9,790 bases of DNA from Candidatus Hydrogenedentota bacterium (lineage in GTDB: Bacteria > Hydrogenedentota > Hydrogenedentia > Hydrogenedentales > SCBR16-9). The notes below the pieces were generated by a model that was not told where the DNA came from, made no database searches, and saw only the letters and a list, made by a program, of their open reading frames with translations. The DNA lies in contig SKJD01000140.1 in the NCBI GenBank assembly GCA_007116095.1, forward strand, positions 1 through 9,790, written 5' to 3'. The translations under genes were made by a program, and so were the position numbers. Below are positions 1 to 7,035 of this stretch, piece after piece; the stretch's first letter is position 1; every line of letters begins with the position of its first letter.

Positions 1-1
1 C

Positions 2-451
2 GAGGAAATCGTCTTCAACATCCCGCCTTTCCCCTACCTGCGGGAGAGCCTGGCCAAAATCCAGGAATCGGCGGATATGATCGTCTGCTCGCAGACCCCG
101 ACCGAAGCGCTGAACCGCGAGTGGGAAGAGCATGGCATTGCAAACTACCCCTACATCATTGCGGGACAGGAGCTGGGCACCAAGGCGGAACACCTGCGCC
201 TGGCCACCGAAGGCAAGTACGAGCCAGGTCACGTCCTGATGATGGGCGATGCGCCGGGCGACTACAAAGCGGCCCAGGCCAACAACGCCCTTTTCTTCCC
301 GATTAACCCCGGGCAGGAAACCGCTTCCTGGAAGCGCTTCCATGAGGAAGGCTTCGACAAGTTCATCCGGGGCGAGTTTGCCGGCGCCTACCAGGAACAG
401 CTCCTGGCCGAGTTTGACGCCTGCCTGCCGGAGCATCCCCCCTGGTCCTGA
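2..451 (+). CDS. HAD-superfamily hydrolase (phosphatase-like), 3' part only
   Basis: The reading frame is open from base 2 to the TGA at 449-451 (149 residues). The gene starts before the window, so the N-terminal HAD motif I (the DxD nucleophile) is not visible. The visible part fits the back half of a HAD hydrolase core: a motif II-like strand IVCSQTP (residues 27-33 of the fragment, with Ser30/Thr32), a motif III-type lysine in GTKAEHL (Lys61), and motif IV GDAPGD (Asp83 and Asp87, the usual Mg2+ ligands) followed by an AA helix start. HAD enzymes of this kind are cytosolic Mg-dependent phosphatases, less often phosphonatases or dehalogenases. The substrate cannot be read from the fragment. 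It lies 82 bp upstream of pdxB on the same strand, so a role near phospho-sugar-acid metabolism is possible but inferred. Family is fairly sure, substrate unknown. Confidence 0.8.
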   Translation, partial: EEIVFNIPPFPYLRESLAKIQESADMIVCSQTPTEALNREWEEHGIANYPYIIAGQELGTKAEHLRLATEGKYEPGHVLMMGDAPGDYKAAQANNALFFPINPGQETASWKRFHEEGFDKFIRGEFAGAYQEQLLAEFDACLPEHPPWS

Positions 452-533
452 CGCGGGACGGCTACCACAATAAGCTAAGCTATACGCCTTGCAAAAAAAC
501 GCCAAGTACGATGAGATCGATGGACAGTCAAGC

Positions 534-1697
534 ATGAAAATACTGGTAGATGAAAATATCCCCTACGGACTAGAAGCCTTCGGCAGTCTGGGGGAAGTGG
601 AGACGGCTCCGGGCCGCAGTATCACCCGGGACATGTTGTTGGATGTGGACGCCCTGATGGTGCGTTCCATCACGAAGGTAAATGCCGAACTGCTCGACGG
701 CACGCCGGTGCGCTTCGTCGGGACAGCCACCATCGGCGAGGACCATATCGACAAGGCCTGGCTGGCCGAACAGGGCATTGGCTTCACCAGCGCGCCGGGC
801 TGCAACGCGAACAGCGTAGCGGAGTACATCGTCGCGGCGTTGCTGGAACTCCGCCAACGCTATGCCCTCGACTTCTCGACCATGTCCCTTGGGGTCGTGG
901 GCGTCGGCAATGTCGGCTCGAAAGTCGTCCAGAAAGCCAAAGCGCTGGGCTTGAAAGTAGTCCAGAACGACCCGCCACTGGCGGAGCAGACTGGCGATCC
1001 GGTTTATGAATCACTGGAGGCGGTCCAGGCTTGCGACATCATCACCTTTCACGTACCACTGAACAAAACGGGGCCGCACCCGACCCACCAATTGGCCGAC
1101 AAGGCTTTTCTCACCGATCTCAAGGAGAGCGCCTTGCTATTCAACACCTCCCGGGGGGCCGTGGTCGACAACAAGGCCCTGAAGGATCATCTGGGGGAAA
1201 ACAAGTTGCGCGAGGCGGTGCTGGACGTATGGGAGAGCGAGCCGACTCCGGACCTGGAGCTGCTCTCGCGTTGCTTCATCGCCACGCCCCATATTGCGGG
1301 TTATTCCTTCGACGGCAAGGTCAACGGCACCGTGCAAATCTACCAGGCGCTCTGCGCGCATCTGGGATTGAAGGCAAGCTGGAGCCCGAAAAAGCTCCTG
1401 CCGCCACCGGACTGCCCGGTTTGGGAAGCGCCCGACGAATATGAAGACCCCTTCTCTGTGCTGCATCAGGCGGTGCGGGCGGTTTATCCCATCCTGGAAG
1501 ACGATGTCCGGATGCGGGGCATTCTGGAGGTAGCGCCGAAGGACCGGGGCGCCTACTTCGACCGGCTTCGCAAGGAATATCCCCGTCGCCGCGAGTTCCA
1601 GAACACCAAAGTCGTACTGGACGACTGCGATACGGACCTGAAACAGTGCTTTGTGGCCATGGGCTTTCAAGTTGCCCATAATGAAGTGCTACAATAG
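534..1697 (+). CDS. pdxB: 4-phosphoerythronate dehydrogenase PdxB
   Basis: PdxB oxidises 4-phospho-D-erythronate to 2-oxo-3-hydroxy-4-phosphobutanoate, the second step of the DXP-dependent pyridoxal phosphate pathway, in the cytosol. The 387-residue product matches the length (E. coli about 378) and layout of PdxB. It opens with MKILVDENIPY. The substrate-binding half carries the LMVRSITKVN, FVGTATIG and APGCNA blocks. The Rossmann motif GVGNVG is at 123-128, with Asp146-Pro-Pro after the second strand. The D-2-hydroxyacid dehydrogenase triad is present: Arg207 in SRGAVVDN, Glu236 in WESEP and His253 in TPHIAGY. The C-terminal ~95 residues, including YPRRREF, match the PdxB dimerisation domain (DUF3410), which separates it from SerA or generic hydroxyacid dehydrogenases. 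The frame extends upstream to a TTG at 489, but homology to the MKILVDEN start favours ATG 534; the ribosome site there is weak (GGA at 522-524). The LarA-like gene follows after 59 bp. Confidence 0.95.
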   Translation: MKILVDENIPYGLEAFGSLGEVETAPGRSITRDMLLDVDALMVRSITKVNAELLDGTPVRFVGTATIGEDHIDKAWLAEQGIGFTSAPGCNANSVAEYIVAALLELRQRYALDFSTMSLGVVGVGNVGSKVVQKAKALGLKVVQNDPPLAEQTGDPVYESLEAVQACDIITFHVPLNKTGPHPTHQLADKAFLTDLKESALLFNTSRGAVVDNKALKDHLGENKLREAVLDVWESEPTPDLELLSRCFIATPHIAGYSFDGKVNGTVQIYQALCAHLGLKASWSPKKLLPPPDCPVWEAPDEYEDPFSVLHQAVRAVYPILEDDVRMRGILEVAPKDRGAYFDRLRKEYPRRREFQNTKVVLDDCDTDLKQCFVAMGFQVAHNEVLQ

Positions 1698-1756
1698 CCG
1701 TTTATTCTGTCCGTTGTGATATTTTCAGTCCCATTTTGTAATCAAGGCGAATCTCC

Positions 1757-3016
1757 ATGACAACATTTACACATATCAAAGAAGATGGCATTTTAAGCAA
1801 CGCCGAACTGGACCAGGCGGTTCATAAGGCCTGTGAAACGTTTCCGGCGGACGGCAAGCGCATCTTGTTTATCGTGCCTGACACGACCCGCAGCATGCCG
1901 ATGCCGCAGATGTTCCGCAGCCTGAACGCCGCGCTGGGCAATCGGGCGAAGCAACTGGACTACCTCATCGCCCTGGGCACCCATCCCCCCATGCCGGAGG
2001 ATGTGATCTGTCGGCATTTCGGCATTACACCCGAGGAGCGCCAGGGCCAATTCGGCCACATCGGTATTTACAATCACGCCTGGAACGACCCCGACGCCCT
2101 GACGAGTATTGGAACGCTGACCGAGCAAGACATCGAAGAACTCTCCCAGGGCCACATGTCCGAGTCGGTGGACGTGCGCATCAACAAACGCATCCTGGAC
2201 TACGATGTGCTCTGTGTGGTGGGCCCGGTCTTTCCCCACGAGGTGGTCGGCTTCAGCGGCGGCAACAAGTATTTCTTCCCGGGTATCTCCGGTCCGGAGA
2301 TTCTGAATCTTTTCCACTGGCTGGGTGCGTTGATCACCAACTACGCCATCAACGGCACCAAGGACACCCCCGTGCGGCGGGTAGTGGACCGCGCGGCGTC
2401 GATGATTCCCGTGGAACGGCACTGCTTCTGCCTGACCGTCGTCGGGAAAGAGACCCATGCGCTGTTCTTCGGCGCGCCGGAGGCGGCCTGGAGCGCGGCG
2501 GCGGACCTCTCCAAGCAGAAGCATATCCGCTACAAGGAAAAGCCCTTCGACAGCGTGCTCGCCATGGCGCCGCCGATGTATGACGACATCTGGGTGGCAG
2601 GCAAGTGCATGTACAAGCTGGAGCCGGTCGTGGCCGATGGCGGCGAGCTGATTATCTATGCGCCGCACATCAAGGAGATCAGCGTTACCCACGACGCCTA
2701 TATTCGCAAGATCGGCTACCACTGCCGGGACTATTTCACCGCCCAGATGGACCGCTTTCTGGACATTCCCCGCGGCATCCTCGCGCACTCCACGCACGTG
2801 CGCGGCATGGGTAAATTTGTCGATGGCGTGGAGCAGCCCCGGGTGCAAGTCACCCTGGCGACGCAAATCCCCGAGGCCGACTGTAAGGCGATTAACCTGG
2901 GCTATCGTGACCCGGATACCATAAACCCCGATGACTGGCGCGATCAGGAAGACGCGGGAAAGCTGCTGGTTCCCAACGCCGGCGAAATCCTGTATCACCT
3001 GACCTCGTACGCCTAG
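1757..3016 (+). CDS. LarA-superfamily nickel-dependent 2-hydroxyacid racemase/epimerase homologue
   Basis: The 419-residue product belongs to the lactate racemase (LarA, DUF2088) superfamily. Members interconvert C2 epimers of 2-hydroxyacids by hydride transfer to a nickel-pincer nucleotide (NPN) bound to a lysine. Visible signatures are DTTRSMP (Asp42, Arg45; LarA DxTRP), GTHPPM (His76), NHAW (His106), and HEVVGFSGGNK (His161, Lys171, the latter at the cofactor-anchoring lysine position). His187 (FHW) sits 16 residues on, as does the nickel-ligand His in LarA. WVAGK (Lys283) aligns with the later LarA YQxxK, so the Gln of that motif appears to be Val here. PNAGE near the C-terminus is also family-like. 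No LarB, LarC or LarE cofactor genes lie in the window. Known relatives act on lactate, malate, phenyllactate and D-gluconate, so the substrate is open. The start is supported by AAGGCG at 1744-1749, 7 nt upstream. Its position between pdxB and glycolysis/pentose phosphate genes favours a sugar-acid substrate by inference only. Confidence 0.85.
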   Translation: MTTFTHIKEDGILSNAELDQAVHKACETFPADGKRILFIVPDTTRSMPMPQMFRSLNAALGNRAKQLDYLIALGTHPPMPEDVICRHFGITPEERQGQFGHIGIYNHAWNDPDALTSIGTLTEQDIEELSQGHMSESVDVRINKRILDYDVLCVVGPVFPHEVVGFSGGNKYFFPGISGPEILNLFHWLGALITNYAINGTKDTPVRRVVDRAASMIPVERHCFCLTVVGKETHALFFGAPEAAWSAAADLSKQKHIRYKEKPFDSVLAMAPPMYDDIWVAGKCMYKLEPVVADGGELIIYAPHIKEISVTHDAYIRKIGYHCRDYFTAQMDRFLDIPRGILAHSTHVRGMGKFVDGVEQPRVQVTLATQIPEADCKAINLGYRDPDTINPDDWRDQEDAGKLLVPNAGEILYHLTSYA

Positions 3017-3090
3017 TCGTCACAGCGGCGATCTGGTTACAGACACAGCTTTGCCGCAAGCAGTGCCCGAACCCCCGCAAGGGAAGGCCC

Positions 3091-3795
3091 ATGATCCATA
3101 AAATCCTGAGCGTTTCGTTGGCTTTTCTGTGTTTCTTGGCCATGGGCGGTTGTCATGAGAACGACCGGGCCTTCCAGGCGCATGTACCACGCCAGCACGC
3201 CGTGGATCAAAACGAAGCCGCCGTCAACGCCGTTCGAGAAGGTGACTTGGACAGCGCCTTGGAGTACGCCGAGGAAGCCGTAACCGACGACCCTGAATAT
3301 GCTGCCTTTTACATTAATAAAGCAATCATTCAAGCGCATATGGGCGAACTGGAAGCGGCGGTGGCAACCTTGAAGTTTTGCATGGACAACACCTGTCACC
3401 GAAACACGCGGGAAGCGTCGCAGATGTTTCTGCTGCTCGGCATCTTTCAGGAGAACTTGAAACGTCCGGCCGAAGCCCGGGAAGCCTATGATGAGGCCAT
3501 CAAACTAGTGGAACTGGAAGACAGCATCGCCGCAGGGGAAAGCAACCTGGTGGTGCAATTGGCGATAGCCCAGTACCTGCGCGGCAATACGGTGGACGGA
3601 TTGAAGACTTTGAACAACCTGCTGGCCGTGTTTCCGGAGAACCACCCGGCGCGGATGGCCAAGGCCCGTTTACTCGCCAATGATAGGCAGTATTTTATCC
3701 GCTGGGCAACGGCGCCGGTTCGGCTGGAAGCGGATGACGATACAATGGACAACCCGCCGCTACCGTTGGAAAGCGAGCTGTCACTTGCCCTGTAA
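3091..3795 (+). CDS. Small TPR-containing lipoprotein
   Basis: The 234-residue product starts with a short basic and hydrophobic signal (residues 1-20). It ends in MGG followed by Cys21, an acceptable lipobox, so a diacyl or triacyl lipoprotein exposed in the periplasm or at the outer membrane is predicted. The rest is helical with tetratricopeptide-like units: about 40-69 (GDLDSALEYAEEAV...P), 72-101 (GELEAAVATL), 110-140 (KRPAEAREAYDEAI) and a weaker one at about 152-184 (GNTVDGLKTLNNLLAVFP). TPR lipoproteins usually act as protein-protein scaffolds; the partner is unknown. The C-terminal ~35 residues are acidic and proline-bearing with no repeat. The start is supported by GGGAAGG at 3081-3087. 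It lies 74 bp after the LarA-like gene and 132 bp before the phosphofructokinase gene, with no evident functional tie to either. Confidence 0.85.
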   Translation: MIHKILSVSLAFLCFLAMGGCHENDRAFQAHVPRQHAVDQNEAAVNAVREGDLDSALEYAEEAVTDDPEYAAFYINKAIIQAHMGELEAAVATLKFCMDNTCHRNTREASQMFLLLGIFQENLKRPAEAREAYDEAIKLVELEDSIAAGESNLVVQLAIAQYLRGNTVDGLKTLNNLLAVFPENHPARMAKARLLANDRQYFIRWATAPVRLEADDDTMDNPPLPLESELSLAL

Positions 3796-3913
3796 ATCAC
3801 TGGGCAGCCATGATCTTGCATGGCGCCAAGCTGTCTACTTCAGCAAACAATCGGGTTACCTTGTATCGGGCTGACCCATGAACCGTTTATTTCTCACCAT
3901 AATTGTCATTGAA

Positions 3914-3919
3914 GGGAGG
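3914..3919 (+). promoter_or_regulatory. Ribosome binding site of the phosphofructokinase gene
   Basis: GGGAGG lies 8 nt upstream of the ATG at 3928 and is one of the strongest Shine-Dalgarno matches in the window. It fixes the start and puts the GGPSPVIN block at its usual distance from the N-terminus. Confidence 0.8.
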
Positions 3920-3927
3920 CAATATCT

Positions 3928-5214
3928 ATGCCTGGTAATGTAATTGTAGCGCAATCCGGCGGCCCCAGCCCCGTTATTAACAGTTCGCTGCGTGGGGTGG
4001 TGGAAACCTGCCACATGTTTCCAGACACTTTCGGCACCGTCTACGCCGGCTGGCACGGCATCGAAGGCGTGCTGAAAGAAGAGCTGCTCAATCTCAGCGT
4101 GCAGGACCCGGAGGAAATCGCCCTGCTGCGTTATACCCCGGCCGCCGGTTCAATCGGCACTTGCCGGTACAAGCTGAAGAAGGATCAGGGAGAAGACTTT
4201 CAGCGTGTGATGGATGTCATAAAGGCGCATGATATCCGCTATTTCTTCTACAACGGCGGCAACGACTCGATGGACACCTGCCATAAGGTCGCCCAAATGG
4301 CGCAGGAACAGGGATTGGACCTTGTCGCGGTGGGCGTGCCCAAGACCATCGACAACGATGTAGGGGACTCCGAGTTCAAGCTGATCGACCACACGCCGGG
4401 CTACGGCAGCGTCGCCCGGTACTGGATGAGCCTGGTGCAGAATGCGGACGAAGAAAACCGGGGCTCCTGTCCGGCGGACCCGGTCCTGGTCTTGCAGGCG
4501 ATGGGACGCAAGATCGGCTTCATTCCTGCTGCTGCACGTCTGGCGGACCCCAACCGGGAATTACCGCTGCAAATCTACATGACCGAGTCAAAGGTTAGCC
4601 TGGATCAGCTCTGCGACAACGTCAATGATCAATTGCGCCGGGATGGCCGCTGCATCGTGGTGGTCAGTGAAGGCTTTGATGTCGGCGACTTCGGCCAAAT
4701 CAAAGACTCTTTCGGACACACCAACTTCGGCGCGTCGCAGATGAGTGTGGCGCAGGTCGTGGTGAATGCGCTGAACCAGCGGGGACTGGCCGCACGCGGC
4801 GCCGCACGGGGGCAGGTGCCCGGCACCGATCAGCGCGACACCAGCGCCTACGCCTCGATTGTCGACCTGGACGAGGCCTACAAGGTCGGCCAGAAGGCGG
4901 TCGAGATCGCGCATTCCGGAGAGAACGGCTGGATGGCCACGCTGTTGCGGCGTCCCGGCCTCATCTATTCGGTGGACTACGACAAGGCGCCGCTGGAGAA
5001 GGTGGCCAACTCCGAACGCAGCTTCCCGGAGCAGTGGATCGCCCCCAGCCGCATAGACGTGACGGACGATTTTGTGCGCTATGCCCAGCCCCTGATCGGC
5101 GAGGACTGGCCCAGCGTCCCCCTCATCAATGGTCGGCAGCGTTTTGCCCGTTTCAAGCCCATCTATGCGGACAAGAAACTGCCGGACTATGAGTTGCAGG
5201 CTGCCCGGAAATAG
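3928..5214 (+). CDS. pfp: Pyrophosphate-type 6-phosphofructokinase
   Basis: The 428-residue product is a PfkA-superfamily enzyme that phosphorylates fructose 6-phosphate to fructose 1,6-bisphosphate in glycolysis. Evidence: the N-terminal GGPSPVIN (11-18), the phosphoryl-donor loop GGNDS (110-114), PKTIDND (138-144) with the catalytic Asp142, and MGRK (192-195), which binds fructose 6-phosphate. Donor choice is read from two positions: Asp113 where ATP enzymes have Gly (E. coli Gly104), and Lys139 where ATP enzymes have Gly (E. coli Gly124). Both are the pyrophosphate-type residues, so the reaction is probably reversible and saves ATP. Asn112 replaces the usual first Asp of GGDDS; I believe this is a subgroup trait but could not check it. 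The start is well supported by GGGAGG at 3914-3919, 8 nt before ATG. gnd follows after 126 bp. Confidence 0.92.
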   Translation: MPGNVIVAQSGGPSPVINSSLRGVVETCHMFPDTFGTVYAGWHGIEGVLKEELLNLSVQDPEEIALLRYTPAAGSIGTCRYKLKKDQGEDFQRVMDVIKAHDIRYFFYNGGNDSMDTCHKVAQMAQEQGLDLVAVGVPKTIDNDVGDSEFKLIDHTPGYGSVARYWMSLVQNADEENRGSCPADPVLVLQAMGRKIGFIPAAARLADPNRELPLQIYMTESKVSLDQLCDNVNDQLRRDGRCIVVVSEGFDVGDFGQIKDSFGHTNFGASQMSVAQVVVNALNQRGLAARGAARGQVPGTDQRDTSAYASIVDLDEAYKVGQKAVEIAHSGENGWMATLLRRPGLIYSVDYDKAPLEKVANSERSFPEQWIAPSRIDVTDDFVRYAQPLIGEDWPSVPLINGRQRFARFKPIYADKKLPDYELQAARK

Positions 5215-5340
5215 CATAGACAAGGGTGGTGGGACAGCATCCCGGGGGGTAAGGCCAGGTAAGCTGGCAATCTGACAAGTAACAACAATGTTGGTCTGTT
5301 CAAAGGATAGACCCTACAAACATGGAGCACAACCTCTATT

Positions 5341-6792
5341 ATGGCGAAAATGGATATAGGACTCATCGGCCTGGCGGTCATGGGTGAAAATCTCGTATTG
5401 AACATGGAAAGCCACGGTTTCGGCGTTGCGGTCTACAACCGTACGGTGGAAAAGGTGGACAACTTTATCAATGGTCGCGGCAAAGACAAGAACTTCGTCG
5501 GCTGCCACAGCATCAAGGAACTCTGTGAGAACCTGGAGCGCCCGCGCAAGGTGATGATGCTGGTCAAGGCCGGCCAACCGGTGGACGATTTCATTGAGCA
5601 GATCATCCCTCACCTGGAGCCGGGCGACATCATCATCGACGGCGGCAACAGCCACTTCCCCGACACGATCCGCCGGGCGGAGTATGTGGAATCCAAGGGC
5701 ATGCTCTACATCGGCACCGGGGTGAGCGGCGGCGAAGAAGGCGCCCTGCTCGGACCTTCAATTATGCCGGGCGGTTCTCCGGCGGCCTGGGAACATGTCA
5801 AGCCGATCTTCCAGGCGATCTCCGCGAAGACCGATGACGGCACGCCCTGCTGCGACTGGGTAGGCGAAGGCGGCGCCGGGCATTTCGTCAAGATGGTCCA
5901 CAATGGTATCGAATACGGCGACATGCAGATGATCTGCGAGGCCTACCAGATGATGCGCGTCGGACTGGGCATGGACAACGACGCCATGCATCAGGTCTTC
6001 AAGGAATGGAACGAGGGTGAGCTGGATTCCTACCTCATCGAGATCACCCGCGACATCCTGGGCTACAAGGATGAGGACGGCAACCATGTTGTCGATTTGA
6101 TCCTCGACACCGCCGGCCAGAAGGGCACCGGGAAATGGACGGCTGTCGCCGCACTGGATCAGGGACAGCCCCTGACGCTGATCGGCGAGGCTGTGTTCGC
6201 CCGCTGCCTCTCGGCCCTGAAGGACGAGCGTGTGGCCGCTTCGAAGGTCATCAAAGGTCAGACGGAAACCTTCGAGGGCGACAAGGAGACATTCATCAAC
6301 GACCTGCGCCAGGCGCTCTACGCCTCGAAGATCGTCAGCTACGCCCAGGGCTACCAGCTCATGCGCTCCGCCGCTGAAGAATATGGCTGGAACCTGAACT
6401 ACGGCGGCATCGCACTGATGTGGCGCGGCGGCTGCATCATCCGCTCGGTCTTCCTCGGCAAGATCAAGGAGGCTTTCGACAAGGATTCGGATTTGGTGAA
6501 TGTGATGCTGGATCCCTTCTTCGCGGACGCCCTGCAACAGGCCCAGGCGGCCTGGCGGCGTGTGGTCAGCGCAGCGGTGCGCATGGGCATCCCCGTCCCC
6601 GCGACCAGCGCGGCGCTCGCCTACTTCGACGGCTACCGCTCCGAACGGCTGCCCGCCAACCTGCTCCAGGCCCAGCGGGACTACTTCGGCGCGCACACCT
6701 ACGAACGGGTGGACAAGCCTCGGGGCGAGTTCTTCCACACCAACTGGACCGGCCGCGGCGGCGACACCGCCGCATCCACCTACACCGTGTAG
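5341..6792 (+). CDS. gnd: 6-phosphogluconate dehydrogenase, decarboxylating
   Basis: Gnd converts 6-phosphogluconate and NADP+ to ribulose 5-phosphate, CO2 and NADPH, the last oxidative step of the pentose phosphate pathway, as a cytosolic homodimer. The 483-residue product has the full long-form length. Visible features: the dinucleotide fold GLIGLAVMG (7-15); NRT (33-35) after the second strand, whose Arg/Thr suit the NADP 2'-phosphate; GGNSHFPDT (101-109); GVSGGEEGALLGPS (127-140); and the catalytic block KMVHNGIEYGDMQ, with Lys184, His187, Asn188 and Glu191 (sheep Lys183 and Glu190 equivalents). The all-helical C-terminal half includes RGGCIIRS. The tail HTNWTGRGG...STYTV is typical of the dimer-crossing C-terminus. 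The ribosome site is modest: GGAG at 5324-5327 is 13 nt from the ATG. It is the last gene of the + strand series and is followed by a terminator. Confidence 0.97.
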   Translation: MAKMDIGLIGLAVMGENLVLNMESHGFGVAVYNRTVEKVDNFINGRGKDKNFVGCHSIKELCENLERPRKVMMLVKAGQPVDDFIEQIIPHLEPGDIIIDGGNSHFPDTIRRAEYVESKGMLYIGTGVSGGEEGALLGPSIMPGGSPAAWEHVKPIFQAISAKTDDGTPCCDWVGEGGAGHFVKMVHNGIEYGDMQMICEAYQMMRVGLGMDNDAMHQVFKEWNEGELDSYLIEITRDILGYKDEDGNHVVDLILDTAGQKGTGKWTAVAALDQGQPLTLIGEAVFARCLSALKDERVAASKVIKGQTETFEGDKETFINDLRQALYASKIVSYAQGYQLMRSAAEEYGWNLNYGGIALMWRGGCIIRSVFLGKIKEAFDKDSDLVNVMLDPFFADALQQAQAAWRRVVSAAVRMGIPVPATSAALAYFDGYRSERLPANLLQAQRDYFGAHTYERVDKPRGEFFHTNWTGRGGDTAASTYTV

Positions 6793-6841
6793 GGCAGCGG
6801 CAAGCGCCCACTGACGCGTAGCACAGCACCATAGATCCAAT

Positions 6842-6884
6842 AACCCGGGAAGCCCGACCATAGGGGCGCTCCCGGGTTTCTTTT
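6842..6884 (+). terminator. Intrinsic terminator after gnd
   Basis: A perfect 9-bp GC-rich stem, AACCCGGGA (6842-6850) with TCCCGGGTT (6870-6878), encloses a 19-nt loop that may pair a little further. It is followed at once by a T-rich run, TTTCTTTT (6877-6884). It lies 50 bp after the gnd stop codon. The reverse side lacks a U-tract, so it probably serves only the + strand. Confidence 0.85.
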
Positions 6885-6885
6885 C

Positions 6886-6961
6886 ATGTGGCGTCGCAAA
6901 CTTGGGTTTGCGTCCTTCGTGCTTATGCACGAAGACATAAGTGCACTTTGCGACGCCACAT
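6886..6961. repeat. 76-nt near-palindromic element (long hairpin)
   Basis: Perfect 15-bp inverted arms (6886-6900 and 6947-6961, ATGTGGCGTCGCAAA and its complement) flank a second inner stem. The inner stem pairs TTCGTGC (6916-6922) with GCACGAA (6927-6933), extends through GTC/GAC at its base with one bulge, and closes on a TTAT tetraloop (6923-6926). A competing hairpin CGCAAAC/GTTTGCG exists at 6895-6912. There is no U-tract, and the element comes after the gnd terminator in a convergent intergenic gap. It looks more like a dispersed REP/MITE-type element than a terminator. Copy number in the genome cannot be seen. Confidence 0.7.
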
Positions 6962-6980
6962 ACCGAATCGACTTATGCGG

Positions 6981-7035
6981 TAATATCAGAACTACACCCT
7001 AATTTTTCCGATAATACCAGCGCTACACCAGTTTT
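6981..7035. repeat. Two-unit imperfect direct repeat
   Basis: Unit one (6981-7007, TAATATCAGAACTACACC then a T-run) recurs at 7012-7035 as TAATACCAGCGCTACACCAG plus a T-run. The period is 31 bp, and 15 of the first 18 positions match. The second copy ends directly at the DUF2851 stop codon (7036-7038). Role unknown. Confidence 0.55.

Noticed and set aside
489..533. TTG-initiated 15-residue extension of PdxB
   Set aside because: PdxB proteins start at MKILVDEN, and there is no good ribosome site before 489.
1714..1742. Promoter-like TTGTGA - 17 bp - TGTAAT before the LarA-like gene
   Set aside because: Transcription would start near 1749, inside or after the ribosome site AAGGCG (1744-1749), leaving almost no leader. 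Probably chance similarity.
1793..2998. 401-codon open frame on the - strand opposite the LarA-like gene
   Set aside because: It mirrors a well-supported gene with clear family motifs; long antisense frames are common in GC-rich DNA, and this one shows no recognisable domain.
3807..3824. 6-bp hairpin GCCATG/CATGGC after the TPR lipoprotein gene
   Set aside because: Short stem with no T-tract after it, so not a supported terminator.
5254..5268. GCCAG/CTGGC hairpin between the phosphofructokinase gene and gnd
   Set aside because: Only 5 bp of stem and no T-tract; could occur by chance in GC-rich DNA.
5758..6930. 390-codon open frame on the - strand opposite gnd
   Set aside because: Antisense shadow of gnd that runs through the terminator and one arm of the hairpin element, with no family features.
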